Positions 50,600-58,216 of a stretch of DNA of 64,000 nt are shown here, piece by piece; position 1 is the first letter of the stretch; every line of letters starts with the position of its first letter. This stretch comes from Lichenicoccus sp964246745 (GTDB lineage: Bacteria; Pseudomonadota; Alphaproteobacteria; Acetobacterales; Acetobacteraceae), in the NCBI GenBank assembly GCA_964246745.1, contig CAXTRK010000001.1:139656-203655 (forward strand). The letters run 5' to 3'. The position numbers were made by a program, and so were the translations under genes. Under the pieces are notes generated by a model that saw nothing but the letters and a program-made list of their open reading frames with translations, was not told the DNA's origin and searched no databases.

Positions 50600-51258
50600 T
50601 GGCCGCCGACGCTTCGCTTGCAGACGCTTTCATCGCGGCCCAGACCCGTATCGGCACGGCGCCGCTGGTGCCGGAGGTCAGGCTGCATCTCGCCAACGAG
50701 ATCACCCCGATCTGGCAGGCCTCGGAAGACTGGCTGGCGGAACGCAACGTCGAGCCGCCGTTCTGGGCGTTTGCCTGGCCCGGCGGCCAGGCGATCGCGC
50801 GCTACGTGCTGGACCATCCCGGCATAGCCGCCGGCAGGCGTGTGCTCGATTTCGCGGCTGGCGGCGGCATCGCCGCGATCGCCTGCGCGCTGGCCGGCGC
50901 GGCACACGTGGAGGCCGCGGAGATTGATCCGCTGGCGGTCGCCGCGACCCGACTCAACGCGTCGCTCAATCAGGCCTCGGTGCTGCCGCTGCTGCGTGAC
51001 CTGGTGGGCGAGGCGTCCCGCTGGGACCTGATCCTGTGCGGCGACGTCTGTTACGAGGCGCCGATGACGCGCCATATCCTGCCCTGGCTCCGCAGCCTGG
51101 CCGCCGGCACCGAGATTTTGCTCGCCGATCCGGGACGCGCCTATCTTCCGTCGGACGGCCTCGCCGAGCTTTTCCGCTACGACGTGCCGACCTCGCTTGA
51201 GCTCGAAGACCACAGGCTTCGGCCGACCACGCTCTACCGGCTTCAGCCGATCTTGTAG
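50599..51258 (+). CDS. Class I methyltransferase, ETF-beta lysine methyltransferase type
   Basis: The 219-residue SAM-dependent enzyme has PPFWAFAWPGGQAIARYVLD, matching the METTL20/ETFBKMT group, then the SAM loop VLDFAAGGGIAAIACALAGA, acidic AAEIDPLA and a D-x-x-Y-like post-motif CGDVCYEAPM. Alphaproteobacterial homologues methylate lysines of electron-transfer flavoprotein beta subunit (and L7/L12). It is coupled to ubiA, a link to electron transport. PrmA-like or Nnt1-type annotation is an alternative. The last 16 bases overlap the convergent VOC gene. Confidence 0.82.
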   Translation: MAADASLADAFIAAQTRIGTAPLVPEVRLHLANEITPIWQASEDWLAERNVEPPFWAFAWPGGQAIARYVLDHPGIAAGRRVLDFAAGGGIAAIACALAGAAHVEAAEIDPLAVAATRLNASLNQASVLPLLRDLVGEASRWDLILCGDVCYEAPMTRHILPWLRSLAAGTEILLADPGRAYLPSDGLAELFRYDVPTSLELEDHRLRPTTLYRLQPIL

Positions 51259-51617
51259 CCGCAGAGCTTGTTGCCGTCGGGATCGCGGAAATAGGCGAAA
51301 AACGCCTGGCTGCCGCGTTCGCCTGGATCGCCCTCGTTCGTGGCGCCGAGTTCCAGCGCCTTGGCGTGGAACGCCGCCACCTCCTCCGTGGTCTCGAAGC
51401 TGAAGCCGCCCATGCTGCCATTGCCGACGGTCGCCGGCTTGCCGTCGTAGGGCCCGAGCACCGCGAAGATGCCGTGTCCGCGCGCGCCGTACAGGCGGCC
51501 GCCGGAGGAATGCTCGACAAACGGCTTGAAGCCGATCGTCGCGAGCAGAGCGTCATAGAAGGCGCGGGCTCGTTCAAGATCATTGGATCCGACGGCGACG
51601 TAGCTGACGCTGGCCAT
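51243..51617 (-). CDS. VOC family (glyoxalase-like) protein
   Basis: The 124-residue protein has the vicinal-oxygen-chelate pattern: VSYVAVGSNDLERARAFYDA at the start and YFRDPDGNKLCGY at the end, with paired beta-alpha-beta-beta-beta modules. The usual metal-ligand glutamate in the final N-x-[IL]-E position is replaced by K-L-C, so catalysis in the glyoxalase I manner is doubtful. Substrate unknown. The gene stands alone, with 41 bases to the esterase stop. Confidence 0.82.
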   Translation of the reverse strand: MASVSYVAVGSNDLERARAFYDALLATIGFKPFVEHSSGGRLYGARGHGIFAVLGPYDGKPATVGNGSMGGFSFETTEEVAAFHAKALELGATNEGDPGERGSQAFFAYFRDPDGNKLCGYKIG

Positions 51618-51658
51618 GCTTGTCCTTGTTCGGGAATGTGAGGTTTACGAGGGGTCAA

Positions 51659-53224
51659 TCAGGGGGAGGGATCGATCAGGGGCTGCCAGAAGGCGCATTG
51701 ATGATCGTTGGCGAAGTTGGTCTCCGGCATCGGCAGCGGCGGCGCCAGGGACAGGAACGTGTCGGACGTGTTTGCGTAGCCGGGCCATGATGGCACGCCC
51801 CGGCCGTTGGGTGTCGAGGCATGGGCGAAATTCGTCCAGTAGCGGACCATGACGCCGGAGAGAGTCTCCTGCGAGGCGGTCAGCGAGGGCGTGCCGGGCA
51901 GCTTGGGAATGGTGAAGAGATATTGCAGCTCGCTGCCGTGCGCCGCGCCAAAGGGATACGTGGTCGGCGGCAGAAAATCCTCCGGGGCGTGCTCGTCGTT
52001 GAACTCGTAGGCGAACACCGGAACGGTGGGAGACGTCCAGCGGTCCACGGCGCGGGCGGTGCAGGCGAACACCTCGTCGGTGACGAGCGCCGCCACCGCC
52101 AGGACCGGTTGGGAATAGTCCGTGACCGGATAATGCGCGAGGATCGCCGGCGCGAGCGCCGCGCCGAAGGTCTGCTCGACCAGCGCCGGATACTGGGCTG
52201 CGGTCAGCCCCGCCTCGGACGGCAGGAAATAGCGGTATTCGTCGTGGTTCGAGCCGTTGAGCAGCGGCACACGGTTGAAGCGCCCCTCCCGCAAGGCCGT
52301 GTTGATCGAAAGCGGCAGTGTCGCGCCGTCGACAACGGGGGTGATGCTGGTGCCGGCGTTCGCCTCGGAGGCCAGCACCGCGGAGACGGATGCGGCGCGC
52401 AGGCAGGCGGTGTCGGCGGCGGCGCAGCCCAGGCTTGCCGCGACCGTGCTGCCGCTCGCCTCCGCCTGGCTCAGGCTCGGCAGGTGCAGGGCATAGGCGC
52501 CGCTTTCGACGATGGCGCGCTGGAACAAGCCCTCGGCGGATGGCGACACCAGGTTCGACAGTATGCTGGCGCCCCCGGCCGACTGGCCGAAGATGGTCAC
52601 CCGGCCGGGATCGCCGCCGAACCCCGCGATGTTGCGGCGCACCCAGGCAAAGGCGAACTGCTGGTCCTGCAGGCCGTAATTGGCCGCGAGGTGGCCTTCC
52701 GCATCAAGCCCCGACTCCGCCAGGAAGCCCAGATAGCCAAGCCGATAGTTGATCGTGACGACGATGACGCGGCCGCTTTTCACCAGGGCTTGCGGGTCGT
52801 AGTCGTTGCTCTCGCCGACGATAAACGCGCCGCCGTGCACCCAGATCATGACCGGCAGCCGCGACAGGAACGGCAGCGTTCTGGCCGGGGCATAGACGTT
52901 CAGGTAGAGGCAATCCTCGGACGTGCTGGCGATCCCTGAGGCACTCGGCGGTTGCGCGCAATGCGGCCCGAACTGTGTCGCGGTCCTGCTGAACAGCGCG
53001 CGTGGGAGCGGCTGCGGCGGCCGCCAGCGCAGCGCGCCCACGGGCGGGGCGGCATAGCGCATGCCGAGAAATTCGTTCAGGCCGGAGGCGGCCACGCCGA
53101 AGACCAGGCCGTCTTCGGTCAACGCGACGGGCGCGGGGCGGGCGCGCGCGGCGGCCGGCGAGAGGGCGAGGAATGTGGACAACGCAAAAGCCGCTCGCAG
53201 CCACGCTGCCTGGTGCCGCCGCAT
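51659..53224 (-). CDS. Secreted type-B carboxylesterase
   Basis: The 521-residue alpha/beta hydrolase has a signal peptide (residues 1-28: WLRAAFALSTFLALSPAAAR), TSEDCLYLNVYAPARTLPF, the oxyanion GGAF and the nucleophile S215 in GQSAGGAS. The acid and His regions are NDEYRYFLPSEAG-like (SNHDEYRYFL) and GAAHGSELQYLF. A GGGAGGG SD precedes ATG 53224. It hydrolyses carboxylic esters outside the cytoplasm; the natural substrate is unknown. It lies downstream of the psp operon by 64 bases. Confidence 0.9.
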   Translation of the reverse strand: MRRHQAAWLRAAFALSTFLALSPAAARARPAPVALTEDGLVFGVAASGLNEFLGMRYAAPPVGALRWRPPQPLPRALFSRTATQFGPHCAQPPSASGIASTSEDCLYLNVYAPARTLPFLSRLPVMIWVHGGAFIVGESNDYDPQALVKSGRVIVVTINYRLGYLGFLAESGLDAEGHLAANYGLQDQQFAFAWVRRNIAGFGGDPGRVTIFGQSAGGASILSNLVSPSAEGLFQRAIVESGAYALHLPSLSQAEASGSTVAASLGCAAADTACLRAASVSAVLASEANAGTSITPVVDGATLPLSINTALREGRFNRVPLLNGSNHDEYRYFLPSEAGLTAAQYPALVEQTFGAALAPAILAHYPVTDYSQPVLAVAALVTDEVFACTARAVDRWTSPTVPVFAYEFNDEHAPEDFLPPTTYPFGAAHGSELQYLFTIPKLPGTPSLTASQETLSGVMVRYWTNFAHASTPNGRGVPSWPGYANTSDTFLSLAPPLPMPETNFANDHQCAFWQPLIDPSP

Positions 53225-53288
53225 GAGGACGCCCTCCCGTGCCGCCACACGGGCACGTTGATCGCGCCGCCGGGCTGGCCGTAACATG

Positions 53289-54188
53289 TTACGCGTGCGA
53301 ATGGGGTATGGACAAGGCCTTGAGTCGTCCGCCGTCCCGGATCAGTCGGCCGGTGACATGCGGCAGCGAGATGTCGGAGCCTGCTCCGGCCTGCACGACG
53401 GCGTCGTCCACCACCGCGCCCACCGAGAGATCACCGGTGCCGCGCAGCGCCGCGCGCAGCCGGCCGATGTTTCCGGAGACGATCGCAACGTCGCCGGAGC
53501 CGGTCGTACTCAGCTCGACGTCGGCGGCCTGGATGTCGGTGATGCGCACATCGCCGCCGCCGATCTGGCGCAGGTTCAGATCGCCGTGCAGATGATCCGC
53601 AGAGAGATCACCACCACCGGTCATCGTGACCTTGAGCGCGCCAGCACCACCGACGACCATGTCGCCACCGCCGCTTTGGATGATTGTCACCGGACCGGCA
53701 AAGGCGCCGAGTCGCAGGTCGGTGCCCCCGGTCTGCACGATCGTGAGCGGCATCGAGGCGGGCGCCTGCACCGTCACGTCCGGCGCACCGCCGTCGCAAT
53801 CGCCGCTCAGCGCAATCGTGTCGCCGCTGGTCAGTCGGACGGCGTTGTCCGGCGCCTCCTCTTGGGGCGCTTCCTCTGGGGTGGAGACGAGCACCCGCCC
53901 AGACAGGCCGGCCTTCGGCATCACCGTGATCGAGCCGCCGCAGGGCAGGTTCACCATCAAGGCAGCGCCGGTGGCCGAGTGCCACGCGGGGCTCGCGTCA
54001 GTGTCCGATTGCCCGGGATCGGTTCGCCCGGCAGCGGTTGGCGTGGGAGCGGTTTCCCTGGGAGCGGTCCCGCCGGAGCCGCTGAGCAGCCACGCCCCAC
54101 CCACGACGATGCCTGCCAGCAGCGCCACCGCGCGACGGCGGCGCATGCGGATGTCGTCCGTGCGCGCGGCATCGGTAATCGGGAACAT
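53289..54188 (-). CDS. DUF2807-like (GIN-domain) envelope protein
   Basis: The 299-residue protein has a membrane anchor or signal (RMRRRRAVALLAGIVVGGAW), a Thr/Pro-rich linker, then a beta-helical region with repeated GGGD/TGSGD turns: IIQSGGGDMVVGG, TMTGGGDLSADHL, QIGGGDVRITDI, TTGSGDVAIVSG, RGTGDLSVGA. This spacing is typical of DUF2807 putative adhesin-head domains. It begins 3 bases after the pspC stop, as the fourth gene of the psp operon. In several bacteria DUF2807 proteins accompany PspC; role unproven. Confidence 0.77.
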   Translation of the reverse strand: MFPITDAARTDDIRMRRRRAVALLAGIVVGGAWLLSGSGGTAPRETAPTPTAAGRTDPGQSDTDASPAWHSATGAALMVNLPCGGSITVMPKAGLSGRVLVSTPEEAPQEEAPDNAVRLTSGDTIALSGDCDGGAPDVTVQAPASMPLTIVQTGGTDLRLGAFAGPVTIIQSGGGDMVVGGAGALKVTMTGGGDLSADHLHGDLNLRQIGGGDVRITDIQAADVELSTTGSGDVAIVSGNIGRLRAALRGTGDLSVGAVVDDAVVQAGAGSDISLPHVTGRLIRDGGRLKALSIPHSHA

Positions 54189-54191
54189 TGC

Positions 54192-54584
54192 TCATTCCCC
54201 CATGCGTCGGAAGCCGCGATCAAGCTCGAATTCGGTCGAGGTGACGAAGGCCTCGATACGCTTCAGCCGCGGCTCCAGAGTGTCGAACTGGCGCCGCAAC
54301 AGCGCCCATTCCTTTGATGCCGGCTCCCTCGAGGCGAGGGTCCGTGTTTCCGAACGGGTCGGCCGTGCCACCAACGCGCGACGCACCGGTCCGCGCCGCA
54401 GCAGCATCGACAAGGCAAGGTAGGCAAGACCGGTCGGCAGGAACAGGAACAGCACGGTCACCACCCGCACCATCGGCAGCGGCAGGTCGAGGTCCTCGGC
54501 AAGGCCGGCGCATACTCCGCTTAGCACCGCGCCATGGTCGCGTCGCCACACCCGGGACCGCTCCATCGCCAGTATCCCCGTCAC
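54192..54584 (-). CDS. pspC: Phage shock protein C
   Basis: The 130-residue inner-membrane protein has the PspC domain: WRRDHGAVLSGVCAGLAEDL, PLPMVRVVTVLFLFLPTGLA and YLALSMLL. A C-terminal cytoplasmic or coiled region (about 75-130) follows. GTG 54584 overlaps the pspB stop (GTGA); ATG 54566 is an alternative. With PspB it relays envelope damage to PspA/PspF. Confidence 0.92.
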   Translation of the reverse strand: MTGILAMERSRVWRRDHGAVLSGVCAGLAEDLDLPLPMVRVVTVLFLFLPTGLAYLALSMLLRRGPVRRALVARPTRSETRTLASREPASKEWALLRRQFDTLEPRLKRIEAFVTSTEFELDRGFRRMGE

Positions 54585-54820
54585 AGCGGCACACGGCTGC
54601 GCCAGCCGGAGACCTCTGCATCAAGGATGCGCTCGAGATTGTCGATACGCTGTTCCATCCGGCGGGCCGTCTCGCTCATGTCGGCGAGGGCGCGCTGCTC
54701 CTCCTGGCTCAGCCCCTGCATGTTGATTTGGCGCATCTTGCGCTCGTGGCCCATGCGTATGATGAAAAATAAAAGCACCATACCGCCGAGCGGAACCAGA
54801 ATCGGAACAAGATTGTCCAT
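54581..54820 (-). CDS. pspB: Phage shock protein B
   Basis: The 79-residue protein has an N-terminal membrane helix (NLVPILVPLGGMVLLFFIIR) and a coiled cytoplasmic tail (LSQEEQRALADMSETARRME) ending near a conserved RIDNLERIL. These are the PspB features. ATG 54820 has GGAAAC upstream. It lies 25 bases after pspA and overlaps pspC. Confidence 0.92.
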   Translation of the reverse strand: MDNLVPILVPLGGMVLLFFIIRMGHERKMRQINMQGLSQEEQRALADMSETARRMEQRIDNLERILDAEVSGWRSRVPL

Positions 54821-54845
54821 TGGAGTTTCCTTCTCGCCGGCTGTT

Positions 54846-55559
54846 CTACGCGCCTTGGGGACCCTCGCCTTGGGGACCCTCGCCTTGGGGACCCTCAATC
54901 GTGTCGCGCCTCATCCTGGCCTTCAATGCGTGCAGTTCGCCCTCGACCGCGTCATCGGTTTCAAGGCTGGCCAGCTCATCGTGCAGTGATCGGCGGCCGA
55001 GATCGTAGGACTCCGCGCGCCCTTCGAGAACGTCGAGATTGCGCTCGACCTGCTCGAAACGGCTGAAGGCGTCGGTGATCCGCTCGTCGTAGAGCGTGTC
55101 GCGCAGCTTCACCCGCGAGCTTGCCAGCCCGTGACGCGCAACCAGGCCCTGCTCGCGCGACTTGGCGTCGGCAAGCTTGGCTTGCAGCTTGGCGATGTCG
55201 TCGTTCTGCTGCGTAAGGCCGCTGGTGATCTGCGTGCGGCTCGCCTCCAGGTCGTCGCGCGCGCGGATCACGTGCGCGCGTGCCTGGAGCGCCCCACGCG
55301 CGAGATCCTCGCGGTTGCGCGACAGCGCCAGTTCAGCCTTCCGCTGCCACTCCGCCTCGTCGCGCGCCAGCATCGCAAGCCGGCGCTCGATCTCCTTGCG
55401 CTCGGCAATGGTCTGCACCGCGGCCGAGCGCACCTCGACCAAGGTATCCTCCATCTCCTGGATGATCAGGCGGATGATCTTTCGCGGGTCCTCGGCGCGG
55501 GCGACAATGGTGTTGATATTTGAATTCACGATGTCCGTGAGTCGGGAGAAGATGCTCAT
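54846..55559 (-). CDS. pspA: Phage shock protein A
   Basis: The 237-residue peripheral membrane protein starts MSIFSRLTDIVNSNINTIVA, followed by EDPRKIIRLIIQEMEDTLVE and long coiled-coil helices to about residue 215. It is both the negative regulator of PspF and a membrane-stabilising ESCRT-III/Vipp1 relative. The C-terminus ends in three EGPQG repeats, encoded by a perfect 15-base triplication. A near-consensus sigma-54 promoter lies upstream. Confidence 0.95.
   Translation of the reverse strand: MSIFSRLTDIVNSNINTIVARAEDPRKIIRLIIQEMEDTLVEVRSAAVQTIAERKEIERRLAMLARDEAEWQRKAELALSRNREDLARGALQARAHVIRARDDLEASRTQITSGLTQQNDDIAKLQAKLADAKSREQGLVARHGLASSRVKLRDTLYDERITDAFSRFEQVERNLDVLEGRAESYDLGRRSLHDELASLETDDAVEGELHALKARMRRDTIEGPQGEGPQGEGPQGA
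54851..54895 (-). repeat. Three perfect 15-base tandem repeats at the pspA 3' end
   Basis: The plus-strand unit CGCCTTGGGGACCCT occurs three times with no mismatch. On the coding strand it gives Glu-Gly-Pro-Gln-Gly three times just before the PspA stop. The unit keeps frame, so copy number can vary without disrupting PspA. Confidence 0.95.
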
Positions 55560-55597
55560 GGGAGATATCCTGCGGTGATCGGCGTCACGATCTCTCA

Positions 55598-55613
55598 AGC
55601 AGACGCCGTGCCA
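55598..55613 (-). promoter_or_regulatory. Sigma-54 promoter of pspABC
   Basis: Read on the minus strand, TGGCACGGCGTCTGCT matches the -24/-12 consensus TGGCACG-N4-TTGCW at all fixed positions except one (C for the first T of TTGC). It lies about 40 bases upstream of the pspA ATG and points at it. PspF, encoded divergently, is the expected activator. Confidence 0.85.
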
Positions 55614-55637
55614 AGCGCATGTTCCGCCTTTCACCAT

Positions 55638-55659
55638 TGAAATAACTGGCTTGTTTTCA
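55638..55659. promoter_or_regulatory. Possible PspF-binding site (inverted repeat)
   Basis: TGAAA-N12-TTTCA is an inverted repeat in an AT-richer patch, 25 bases upstream of the -24 box and about 70 bases before the pspF start. Position fits an enhancer for PspF and possible autoregulation, but the match to known PspF sites is not strong. Confidence 0.35.
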
Positions 55660-55728
55660 TGGTCTTGCGGGCAGCCGGACGAAAAGCGACAGTGTCGCCG
55701 AATAGTCCATGGCGAGAGGGACCAAGAC

Positions 55729-56766
55729 TTGGCGCGATCAGCCAATCTGGCGGAAGACTCTGCGACGCCGCTCGGAGAGGCGCGCATCTTCCGCGAAATG
55801 CTGGCGCACGTGTCGCAGGCGGCGCCGCTCAACCGGCCGGTGCTGATTATCGGCGAACGCGGCACCGGCAAGGAACTCGTCGCCAGCCGCCTGGCCTTTC
55901 TCTCGCCGCGCTGGGAGCGGCCGTTCGTCAAGCTGAATTGCGCCGTCCTTGGCGACGCGCTGCTCGACAGCGAATTGTTCGGCCACGAGGCTGGCGCCTT
56001 CACCGGAGCCGTGCGGCGGCGGCCCGGCCGGTTCGAACTCGCCGACAGCGGCACCTTGTTTCTCGACGAGATTGCCACCGCCTCGCTCGCGGTGCAGGAA
56101 AAGCTGCTGCGGGTGATCGAGTATGGCAGCTTCGAGCGCGTTGGAGGCAGTGAGACGCAGCGTGTGGACGTGCGTGTGCTTGCCGCCACGAACGCCGATT
56201 TGCCGGCCAGGGCCAGGGCCGGAACCTTCCGTGCCGATCTGCTCGACCGGCTTGCCTTTGATGTGATCGCGGTGCCGGCGCTGAGGACGCGCCGTGACGA
56301 CATCGCCTTGCTCGCGGGACATTTCGCCATCCGCATGACACGGGAGCTTGGCCGTGACATGTTCGCGGGCTTCAGCCACGAGGCGATGACGGCTCTGCGC
56401 GGCCACGACTGGCCGGGCAATGTGCGGGAACTGCGCAACGTCGTGGAACGCAGCGTCTATCGGCTTGGGGACGCGTCCAAGCCGGTCAGCCAGATCGTAC
56501 TTGATCCATTCCCTGCCGCCGCATCGTTGGGTGACGGCAACGCCACGCTCGCGCAGCAAGGCGTGGTTCGCGCACCGGAGATATCCCACGGCGATTTCAT
56601 CGTCCAGACGCGCGCTTACGAGGAAAGGTTGCTGAAGAGCGCGCTGGAGACCCACCGGTTCAACCAGCGCGCGGCCTCACGCGCGCTGGGTCTGACCTAT
56701 TATCAGTTTCGGCATCATCTCAAGTCCCATGGCCTGCTGAGCAGCCAGGGAGCGGCGCAAGATTAG
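55729..56766 (+). CDS. pspF: Sigma-54-dependent activator PspF
   Basis: The roughly 345-residue bacterial enhancer-binding protein lacks an N-terminal receiver, as PspF does. Walker A is IIGERGTGKELVA, the sigma-54 contact GAFTGA is at residues 89-94, Walker B is GTLFLDEIA, and GHDWPGNVRELRNVVERSVY is the arginine-finger/sensor region. A Fis-type helix-turn-helix (NQRAASRALGLTYYQFRHHL) ends the protein. TTG 55729 with GAGAGGG upstream is my best start; other non-ATG starts are possible. It activates the divergent psp operon. Confidence 0.9.
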   Translation: MARSANLAEDSATPLGEARIFREMLAHVSQAAPLNRPVLIIGERGTGKELVASRLAFLSPRWERPFVKLNCAVLGDALLDSELFGHEAGAFTGAVRRRPGRFELADSGTLFLDEIATASLAVQEKLLRVIEYGSFERVGGSETQRVDVRVLAATNADLPARARAGTFRADLLDRLAFDVIAVPALRTRRDDIALLAGHFAIRMTRELGRDMFAGFSHEAMTALRGHDWPGNVRELRNVVERSVYRLGDASKPVSQIVLDPFPAAASLGDGNATLAQQGVVRAPEISHGDFIVQTRAYEERLLKSALETHRFNQRAASRALGLTYYQFRHHLKSHGLLSSQGAAQD

Positions 56767-56772
56767 CTCGCA

Positions 56773-57696
56773 TCAGGTAAAGAAGCCGTTGACCCGGTTG
56801 GGAAAGAAGCCGTAGCCGGAGGCGGCGCCGCCGCCATAGGCGATGTTGAGCACCTGCGCCGGAGTGCGGCGGAAGACCAGGGCATTGCTGTCGTTGGAGA
56901 CGAAATTGTACGGGTTCCCGGTAATCGAGGTGCCCATGTCGTCGTCGGCGCCCGAGAGCTTGGCGCGCAGCGCCGAAATCGCGTCGGTGACCTGGCCCGC
57001 GCCAAGATCGGCGAGCAGCGTTCGGATCGCCCCGGCCTGATAGGCTTCGGTGCCGAGCAGGCCCGCGGCGCCGGCGACATTGACCGCGCTGGTCAGCAGG
57101 TTGGCGGCGCCGGCGAGTGCTGTGACGCAGACATCCTCGATGACGTAGGCGCCGATCAGGAACGAGACCGGATCCGAGAACGGATCGAAGGTCTGCCCTG
57201 AGGTAATCAGCCCCGCGGCGATCGCCATCGTGGTCCAGGAGGTCGACAGATTGATCGAAGGCTCGGCGATGGCTGAACTCCCGAGCACCGCACGAAGGAA
57301 CTCGACATGCGCGAGTTCGTCGACGGCAAGGCGGTTGGCGTAATATTCGATCGCCGATCCATTCCAAGGCACCACGCTGCCGCCGGTGACGGAGCCCTGG
57401 GTGCCGGTGCCGGTCAGCAGGCTGGAGGCGATGCCGGTGCCGTTGATCGCGCGAAGGTAATACTCCGCGCCGAGATATTCGAAGTTGAGAGCAAAGTTGA
57501 GGATATCGGCATCGTCATACGCGGTGGCGGCCTTTGCCGGGCTGCTGCCCGCGGCGATGCCGGCGCCGGCGAGCGAGCCGATGACCGCCGTGCCGACGGC
57601 GCCAGCACCGACGTTGCGCATCCAGTTCCGCCGGCTACGGTCACCGGGCTCTACGACAGATGACGCGGTCGGGGCGTCGGGATTGATCTGGACCAT
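56773..57696 (-). CDS. Tat-exported ferritin-like domain protein
   Basis: The 307-residue protein has a twin-arginine type start (DRSRRNWMRNVGAGAVGTAV, then a hydrophobic Gly/Ala run and AKA cleavage site), so it should be exported folded. The body is a Ferritin_2-like four-helix bundle with ALNFEYLGAEYYLRAI, VDELAHVEFLRAVLG and YVIEDVCVTALAGAA, which supply Glu and E-x-x-H ligands. Relatives include the plant desiccation protein PCC13-62. The metal and role are unknown. It converges on pspF with 6 bases between stops. Confidence 0.82.
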   Translation of the reverse strand: MVQINPDAPTASSVVEPGDRSRRNWMRNVGAGAVGTAVIGSLAGAGIAAGSSPAKAATAYDDADILNFALNFEYLGAEYYLRAINGTGIASSLLTGTGTQGSVTGGSVVPWNGSAIEYYANRLAVDELAHVEFLRAVLGSSAIAEPSINLSTSWTTMAIAAGLITSGQTFDPFSDPVSFLIGAYVIEDVCVTALAGAANLLTSAVNVAGAAGLLGTEAYQAGAIRTLLADLGAGQVTDAISALRAKLSGADDDMGTSITGNPYNFVSNDSNALVFRRTPAQVLNIAYGGGAASGYGFFPNRVNGFFT

Positions 57697-57775
57697 GAGA
57701 TTTGCCTCGAAAAAACATCAAGATTGATGTGAGCTTCAAAGCACGCGCACGCGAAGCCGGTTGCCGGTTCGGCGT

Positions 57776-58216
57776 TTACACGTTTTCGCCATTATCTCGG
57801 CTGCCGAACGGCCAGTTGATCATGCCCCCGGCGAACAGCGCCCACCAGACCAGCACCGGCTGGAACAAGAGCCTCGGCGCATGGTAGGCCCACCCCAGCC
57901 GGGTGCCCGCGATCGCGACGTGGTCGAACGCGTGCTTGAGGTTGGCCGGGAAGACGCACACCGCGTAGAGCGCCAGCATGATGCCGGCGAGCCGGCGCAA
58001 TCTCGGCACGTGCAGCGCCGCCGCCCCCAACAGTTCACAGCAGCCGCTCACGATCACCGTTGCTTCCGGCGCGGGCACCCAGTCCGGCACGATCAGCACG
58101 AAGTCGGCGGTATCGCGAAGATGGAAGATGCCGGCGGTGAGATACACCAGCGAGAGCGCCCAGCGCAGGATCAGCCGGGAGCGCTCCCGGGTGCGCCCAA
58201 CCTTGCTACACCGCAT
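57776..58216 (-). CDS. DoxX-like membrane protein
   Basis: The 146-residue protein has four hydrophobic segments, beginning RWALSLVYLTAGIFHLRDTA and including GCCELLGAAALHVP and GIMLALYAVCVFPANLKHAF, the pattern of DoxX/DUF4267-like membrane proteins. Function is unclear. The ATG at 58216 overlaps the end of the M29 aminopeptidase gene by 11 bases, so it is the second gene of that operon. Confidence 0.75.
   Translation of the reverse strand: MRCSKVGRTRERSRLILRWALSLVYLTAGIFHLRDTADFVLIVPDWVPAPEATVIVSGCCELLGAAALHVPRLRRLAGIMLALYAVCVFPANLKHAFDHVAIAGTRLGWAYHAPRLLFQPVLVWWALFAGGMINWPFGSRDNGENV

Noticed and set aside
53990..54080. Decamer-like GGGAGCGGT/GGAGCC direct repeats in the DUF2807-like gene as a regulatory array
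   Set aside because: They fall within the Thr/Pro/Arg-rich coding linker and are imperfect; ordinary low-complexity coding sequence explains them.
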